From Streptomyces sp. NBC_01750 (lineage in GTDB: Bacteria > Actinomycetota > Actinomycetes > Streptomycetales > Streptomycetaceae), in the NCBI RefSeq assembly GCF_035918095.1, contig NZ_CP109137.1, forward strand, positions 7,504,001 to 7,568,000: a stretch of 64,000 bases of DNA, given 5' to 3'. Each line of letters begins with the position of its first letter. Position 1 is the stretch's first letter. Of the stretch, positions 59,957 to 64,000 are shown in pieces. The position numbers and the translations under genes are program-made. Under the pieces are notes generated by a model. That model made no database searches and was not told the DNA's origin. It worked only from the letters and a program-made list of their open reading frames with translations.

Positions 59957-60019
59957 ATGACGGAAAATCTCCAGCTCCGCGAGGCTTTCGCCGTCCCCGC
60001 ACCGGGCAGCGCGCCATGA
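59957..60019 (+). CDS. possible 20-aa ORF coupled to hpnC
   Basis: ATG 59957 (or in-frame GTG 59948) opens MTENLQLREAFAVPAPGSAP and stops at 60017-60019, sharing ATGA with the hpnC start. GGGAG lies at 59941-59945. hpnC has no good ribosome site of its own, so this ORF may carry ribosomes into it. Could be a coupling leader or a real micro-protein. Confidence 0.45.
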   Translation: MTENLQLREAFAVPAPGSAP

Positions 60020-60927
60020 CTGGCACCCGGGAGGCGCGCCCCGAGACATCCGCGCGCGCCACACTCGACAAGGCCGCGGACGAGAACTTCCCCGTGGCCC
60101 CCTTCTTCCTGCCGCGCGCCTGGCGCGACGACCTGATGGCCGTGTACGGCTACGCCCGCCTCGTCGACGACATCGGCGACGGTGACCTCGCTCCCGGCGG
60201 CGCGGACGCCCGTCACCTAGGCGTGGACCCGGCACTGGCCGAGGACCGGCTGGCCGTGCTGGACGCCTTCGAGGCCGATCTGCGGCGCGTCTTCGACGCC
60301 ACGCCGCGTCACCCCCTGCTGCGTGCCCTTCAGCCGACGGTGCGCCGCAGCTCGCTCCCCGCCGAGCCCTTCCTCGGCCTGATCGAGGCCAACCGCCAGG
60401 ACCAGCTGGTACGGCGCTACAAGACGTACGACGAGCTCGTCGCCTACTGCGAGCTGTCCGCCAACCCCGTCGGCCGCCTGGTGCTGCAGATCACCGGGAC
60501 CGCGACCCCCGAGCGTGTACGCCGCTCCGACGCCGTGTGCACCGCGCTCCAGATCATCGAGCACCTCCAGGACGTGACCGAGGACCTGGGGCGCGACCGC
60601 GTCTATCTGCCGGCCGAGGACATGCAGCGGTTCCGCGTCACGGAGGCCGACCTGGCCGCGGGAACCGGGAGCGCGTCGGTGCGCGTCCTGGTCGCATACG
60701 AAGCCGAACGCGCCCGGCGCCTGCTGAATGAAGGCACCCCGCTGGTGGGTAGCGTCCACGGCAGGCTGCGGCTGCTGCTTGCCGGTTTCGTGGCCGGCGG
60801 GCGCGCCGCCCTCACCGCGATCGCGGACGCCGGACACGATGTCCTGCCAGGACCGCCCAAGCCCACCAAGGCGAATCTGCTGCGTGAAGTGGGAGCGGTC
60901 TTGCGAAGAGCGCGTAGAGAGGGGTGA
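60016..60927 (+). CDS. hpnC: squalene synthase subunit HpnC (hydroxysqualene synthase)
   Basis: 303-aa isoprenoid synthase-fold enzyme. Asp-rich motifs YARLVDDIGDG (about 50) and the second site LQDVTEDLGRDRVYLP are present. In the three-enzyme route HpnC converts presqualene diphosphate to hydroxysqualene. Start ATG 60016 overlaps the short upstream ORF. It ends overlapping the hpnD start, so hpnC, hpnD, a small ORF and hpnE form a single coupled unit making squalene for hopanoid cyclisation. Confidence 0.93.
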   Translation: MTGTREARPETSARATLDKAADENFPVAPFFLPRAWRDDLMAVYGYARLVDDIGDGDLAPGGADARHLGVDPALAEDRLAVLDAFEADLRRVFDATPRHPLLRALQPTVRRSSLPAEPFLGLIEANRQDQLVRRYKTYDELVAYCELSANPVGRLVLQITGTATPERVRRSDAVCTALQIIEHLQDVTEDLGRDRVYLPAEDMQRFRVTEADLAAGTGSASVRVLVAYEAERARRLLNEGTPLVGSVHGRLRLLLAGFVAGGRAALTAIADAGHDVLPGPPKPTKANLLREVGAVLRRARREG

Positions 60928-61874
60928 GCCGGACGATGGAGGGACCGACGGAGGTGTCCGCACCGGTGCAGGCCGCGTACAGCTACTGCGAGGCCGTCAC
61001 CGGACAGCAGGCGCGTAACTTCGCCTACGGCATCAGGCTGCTGCCGACCGAGAAGCGCCAGGCGATGTCGGCGCTGTACGCGTTCTCGCGACGCGTCGAC
61101 GACATCGGCGACGGCTCGCTCGAGCCGAAGGCCAAGCAGGACAGGCTCGAGGGCACCCGGGACCTGCTGGACCGGATCCGGCAGGACGCGGTCGACGAGG
61201 ACGACATCGACCCGGTCGCCGTGGCGCTCGCGGACGCGGCGCGCCGCTTCCCGATCCCGCTCGGCGGGCTCGACGAACTCATCAACGGCGTGCTGATGGA
61301 CGTGCACGGCGGGACGTACGAGACCTGGGACGACCTCAAGGTCTACTGCCGGTGTGTCGCGGGTGCGATCGGGCGGCTCTCGCTCGGCGTGTTCGGCACC
61401 CAGCCCGGTGCGCCCGGCGCCGAGCGCGCAGCCGAGTACGCCGACACCCTCGGACTCGCCCTCCAACTCACCAACATCCTCAGGGACATTCGCGAGGACG
61501 CGGGCAGCGGACGCACCTACCTCCCCGCCGACGACCTCGCCAAGTTCGGCTGCTCCGTGGGCTTCCACACCGCGACCCCGCCGCCCGGGTCCGACTTCGT
61601 CGGCCTGGTGCACTTCGAAGTCCGGCGCGCCCGCACACTCTTCGCCGAGGGCTACCGGCTGCTGCCGATGCTCGACCGGCGCAGCGGCGCCTGTGTAGCG
61701 GCGATGGCGGGCATCTACCGCCGCCTGCTCGACCGCATCGAGCGCGACCCCGAGGCGGTGCTGCGTGGCCGCGTGTCCCTGCCCGGACGCGAGAAGGCGT
61801 ACGTCGCCGTGCGCGGCCTGTCCGGACTCGACGCCCGCCACATCACCCGGCGGACCCTCAGGGGGCGTTCCTGA
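60924..61874 (+). CDS. hpnD: presqualene diphosphate synthase HpnD
   Basis: 316-aa squalene/phytoene-synthase family enzyme joining two farnesyl diphosphates to presqualene diphosphate. Motifs are AYSYCEAVTGQQARNFAYGIRLLP, the first Asp-rich site FSRRVDDIGDGS and the second LTNILRDIREDAGSGRTYLP. Start GTG 60924 overlaps the hpnC stop (GTGA); ATG 60936 is an alternative giving a four-residue shorter protein. Stop overlaps the ATG of the next small ORF. Confidence 0.94.
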   Translation: MSRTMEGPTEVSAPVQAAYSYCEAVTGQQARNFAYGIRLLPTEKRQAMSALYAFSRRVDDIGDGSLEPKAKQDRLEGTRDLLDRIRQDAVDEDDIDPVAVALADAARRFPIPLGGLDELINGVLMDVHGGTYETWDDLKVYCRCVAGAIGRLSLGVFGTQPGAPGAERAAEYADTLGLALQLTNILRDIREDAGSGRTYLPADDLAKFGCSVGFHTATPPPGSDFVGLVHFEVRRARTLFAEGYRLLPMLDRRSGACVAAMAGIYRRLLDRIERDPEAVLRGRVSLPGREKAYVAVRGLSGLDARHITRRTLRGRS

Positions 61875-61960
61875 TGCCGGCGTACGCGCACAGACGGCGG
61901 GCAACCGTCCGCCGCGGCGCGGCGTCCCTGACTGCAACGGCCGGAGGGGAGGTCGCATGA
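61874..61960 (+). CDS. small ORF between hpnD and hpnE (DUF6380-like)
   Basis: 28-aa Arg/Ala-rich peptide (MPAYAHRRRATVRRGAASLT...). ATG shares a base with the hpnD stop (TGATG) and its stop overlaps the hpnE ATG (ATGA), so it bridges translation of both. The RRATVRRGAASLTATAG segment resembles what I remember of DUF6380 proteins, which are common in streptomycetes. A small gene in the same place is remembered from S. coelicolor (SCO6761). Function unknown. Confidence 0.6.
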   Translation: MPAYAHRRRATVRRGAASLTATAGGEVA

Positions 61961-63345
61961 CGGACGACGACAACATGCGGTCCCGGCACGCGGTGGTGGT
62001 CGGCGGGGGACTCGCCGGAGTCACCGCGGCACTGCAGCTCGCCGGCGCGGGAGTCCGCGTCACGCTGGTCGAAGGCCGTCCTCGTCTGGGCGGCCTCGCC
62101 TTCTCCTTCCGCCGCGGCGACCTCACCGTCGACAACGGCCAGCATGTGTATCTGCGCTGCTGCACCGCGTACCGCTGGTTTCTCGAGCGGGTCGGGGGTG
62201 CTCATCTCGCCCCGCTCCAGGACCGGTTGGACGTACCCGTACTGGATGTCGCGCCCGCGCGCGGCCCGCGGCTCGGACGGCTGCGCCGCACCGGGCTGCC
62301 CGTGCCACTGCACCTGGCGGCCGGCCTTGCCTCCTACCCGCACCTCTCGCTCGCCGAGCGGGCGAGTGTCGGGCGCGCCGCGCTCGCCCTGGGGAAGCTC
62401 GACCCGGCCGACCCGGCGCTGGACGGTATCGACTTCGCCACCTGGCTGGGCCGCCACGGCCAGTCCCAGCGCACCATCGACGCCCTCTGGGACCTCGTCG
62501 GCGTGGCGACCCTGAACGCCACCGCGCCGAACGCTTCGATGGGCCTTGCCGCGATGGTCTTCAAGACCGGGCTGCTCTCCGAGCCCGGCGCCGCCGACAT
62601 CGGCTGGGCGCGTGTGCCGCTCGGCGAACTCCATGACACGCTGGCGCGCAAGGCCCTCGACTCGGCAGGAGTACGTACCGAACTGTCGACCCGCGTCAGG
62701 GGCATCTCCCGGGCGGGGCACGGGCGCTGGCACGTCGAAGTGGACGGCGAGCAGCTGGAGGCGGACACCGTCGTGCTCGCCGTACCGCAGCGTGAGACCC
62801 ACGCGCTGCTGCCCGAAGGGGCCCTCGAGGACCCCGACCGGCTGCTCGACATCGGCACCGCGCCGATCCTCAACATCCATGTCCTGTACGACCGCAAGGT
62901 GCTGCGGCGGCCCTTCTTCGCCGCGCTCGGTACTCCGGTCCAGTGGGTCTTCGACCGCACCGAAGCCTCGGGGCTGCGGCACGGCCAGTATCTGGCGCTG
63001 TCCCAGTCCGCCGCCGAGGCCGAGATCGACACGCCCGTACCCGTACTGCGCGAGCGGTATCTTCCCGAGCTGGAACGGCTGTTGCCCGCCGCGCGAGGCG
63101 CGGGCGTACGCGACTTCTTCGTGACCCGGGAGCGGACGGCAACCTTCGCCCCGGCCCCGGGAGTCGGCAGGCTGCGACCCGGCGCGCGGACCCGCGCCCC
63201 CGGCCTGTACCTTGCGGGCTCGTGGACCGCCACCGGCTGGCCCGCGACCATGGAGAGTGCCGTGCGCAGCGGCTTCAGTGCCGCGGGTGCCGCACTCTCC
63301 GCGCTCGGCCGCCCCCATGAACATCCGCTCAAGGAGGCGGCGTGA
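61957..63345 (+). CDS. hpnE: hydroxysqualene dehydroxylase HpnE
   Basis: 462-aa FAD-dependent amine-oxidase/phytoene-desaturase-like enzyme reducing hydroxysqualene to squalene. FAD motif VVVGGGLAGVTAALQLAGAGVRVTLVEGRPRLGG near the start, GDLTVDNGQHVYLRCCTAYRWFLE, and C-terminal GLYLAGSWTATGWPATMESAVRSG for the flavin. Start ATG 61957 overlaps the small ORF stop. It completes the HpnC-HpnD-HpnE squalene route; the polyprenyl synthase starts at its 3' end. Confidence 0.93.
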   Translation: MTDDDNMRSRHAVVVGGGLAGVTAALQLAGAGVRVTLVEGRPRLGGLAFSFRRGDLTVDNGQHVYLRCCTAYRWFLERVGGAHLAPLQDRLDVPVLDVAPARGPRLGRLRRTGLPVPLHLAAGLASYPHLSLAERASVGRAALALGKLDPADPALDGIDFATWLGRHGQSQRTIDALWDLVGVATLNATAPNASMGLAAMVFKTGLLSEPGAADIGWARVPLGELHDTLARKALDSAGVRTELSTRVRGISRAGHGRWHVEVDGEQLEADTVVLAVPQRETHALLPEGALEDPDRLLDIGTAPILNIHVLYDRKVLRRPFFAALGTPVQWVFDRTEASGLRHGQYLALSQSAAEAEIDTPVPVLRERYLPELERLLPAARGAGVRDFFVTRERTATFAPAPGVGRLRPGARTRAPGLYLAGSWTATGWPATMESAVRSGFSAAGAALSALGRPHEHPLKEAA

Positions 63346-63374
63346 GCCTGAGTACTGGAACAAGAGGAGAGACC

Positions 63375-64000
63375 GTGCCGACTGTGCCCTCGGCGAATCC
63401 GGCCTGTGACACCACAGCCGGAGGAGAGAGCCTGGACACCCTTGCGCTGCTCGAACGCGGGCGGACCATGTCCACCCCGGTGCTGCGCGCCGCCGTGGAC
63501 CGGCTCGCGCCGCCCATGGACACCGTCGCGGCCTATCACTTCGGATGGATCGACGCGGAGGGACGTCCCTCGGCCGGGGACGGCGGCAAGGCCGTACGGC
63601 CGGCGCTCGCACTGCTCTCCGCGGAGGCGGCCGGAGCAGCGCCCGAGGTGGGCGTGCCCGGCGCGGTCGCCGTGGAGCTGGTGCACAACTTCTCGCTGCT
63701 GCACGACGACCTGATGGACGGCGACGAGCAGCGCCGCCACCGCGACACCGTCTGGAAGGTCCACGGCCCGGCCCAGGCGATCCTCGTCGGCGACGCGCTC
63801 TTCGCGCTCGCCAACGAGGTCCTGCTCGAGCTCGGCACGGTCGAGGCGGGGCGCGCCACACGCAGGCTGACCACCGCCACGCGCAAGCTGATCGACGGCC
63901 AGGCCCAGGACATCTCCTACGAGCACCGCGAGCGGGTCACCGTCGAGGAGTGCCTGGAGATGGAGGGCAACAAGACCGGCGCGCTGCTGGCCTGTGCCGT
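63375..64000 (+). CDS. polyprenyl (farnesyl) diphosphate synthase, 3' part outside window
   Basis: At least 208 aa of a trans-isoprenyl diphosphate synthase. The substrate region GGKAVRPALALLSAEAAG and the first Asp-rich motif LLHDDLMDGDEQRRHRDTVWKVHG (DDxxD) are present; GNKTGALLACAV is at the edge. It would supply C15 farnesyl diphosphate to HpnD. GTG 63375 has GAGGAG about five to six bases upstream; GTG 63342, overlapping the hpnE stop with AAGGAGG before it, is an equally possible start giving 11 more residues. A squalene-hopene cyclase gene is expected beyond the window but not seen. Confidence 0.92.
   Translation, partial: MPTVPSANPACDTTAGGESLDTLALLERGRTMSTPVLRAAVDRLAPPMDTVAAYHFGWIDAEGRPSAGDGGKAVRPALALLSAEAAGAAPEVGVPGAVAVELVHNFSLLHDDLMDGDEQRRHRDTVWKVHGPAQAILVGDALFALANEVLLELGTVEAGRATRRLTTATRKLIDGQAQDISYEHRERVTVEECLEMEGNKTGALLACA

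Overview
The window is a high-GC actinobacterial chromosome segment that reads as Streptomyces. The signs are strong G/C bias at third codon positions, frequent GTG and TTG starts, and many long open frames antisense to real genes. Lineage-typical genes include an SsgA-like sporulation protein, a GPP34 protein, a SCO6745-family protein, an LPFR-motif small protein and a streptogrisin-type protease. From memory, the order (SsgD-like gene, thiolase/FadB pair, SCO6745-type protein, Idi, then hpnC-hpnD-small ORF-hpnE-polyprenyl synthase) resembles the S. coelicolor SCO672x-SCO6763 region. That match is recollection, not a search. No tRNA, rRNA, CRISPR array, insertion sequence or phage gene was seen.

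Layout. 1-8.8 kb holds housekeeping and regulatory genes: an acyl-ACP desaturase with a double-palindrome operator, DDAH, an ABC-F ATPase with a long structured leader, GPP34, SsgD-like, a YCF48/BNR secreted protein, YciI, endonuclease V and a saccharopine-dehydrogenase-like enzyme. 9.1-15.0 kb is a four-gene acyl-CoA degradation operon (class III CoA-transferase/racemase, acyl-CoA dehydrogenase, thiolase, FadB-like multifunctional enzyme) facing a MerR regulator. 15.9-21 kb holds a macrodomain protein, a secreted serine protease, a CDF transporter, a sphingomyelinase-like exoenzyme and an MpaB-like oxygenase. 21-31.4 kb is a beta-1,3-glucan utilisation locus (GH1, two ABC permeases, a lipoprotein binding protein and a divergent GH81 laminarinase) with LacI-type operators. 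One operator lies in front of the lacI gene itself, and a DoxX/Cys-rich regulator pair is inserted between.

31.4-36.9 kb carries three secreted peptidases (M1, S15, M14) and a small secreted protein. At 36.95-37.4 kb lies a decayed D-amino-acid oxidase pseudogene. 37.5-51.2 kb is mixed: an RNA methyltransferase, a second ABC-F, Tex, a 44-aa LPFR protein, GlxA/PfpI genes, an enoyl-CoA hydratase with a His-Ser repeat, an HATPase, Idi, a methyltransferase-acetyltransferase fusion and a CDF transporter.

51.3-59.6 kb holds galE and then a tightly coupled seven-gene set: two CDP-alcohol phosphotransferases, a nucleotidyltransferase, a glycerol-1-phosphate-dehydrogenase-like enzyme, a GT2 glycosyltransferase and a Wzm/Wzt-type exporter. 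Together they look like a pathway that builds and exports a polyol-phosphate-containing envelope glycan. I do not know a described product for it, and it is the best candidate for an undescribed system here. 59.9 kb to the end is the hopanoid squalene module (hpnC, hpnD, small ORF, hpnE, polyprenyl synthase cut by the window edge), with stop/start overlaps at three of its junctions and a 20-codon ORF coupled to hpnC.
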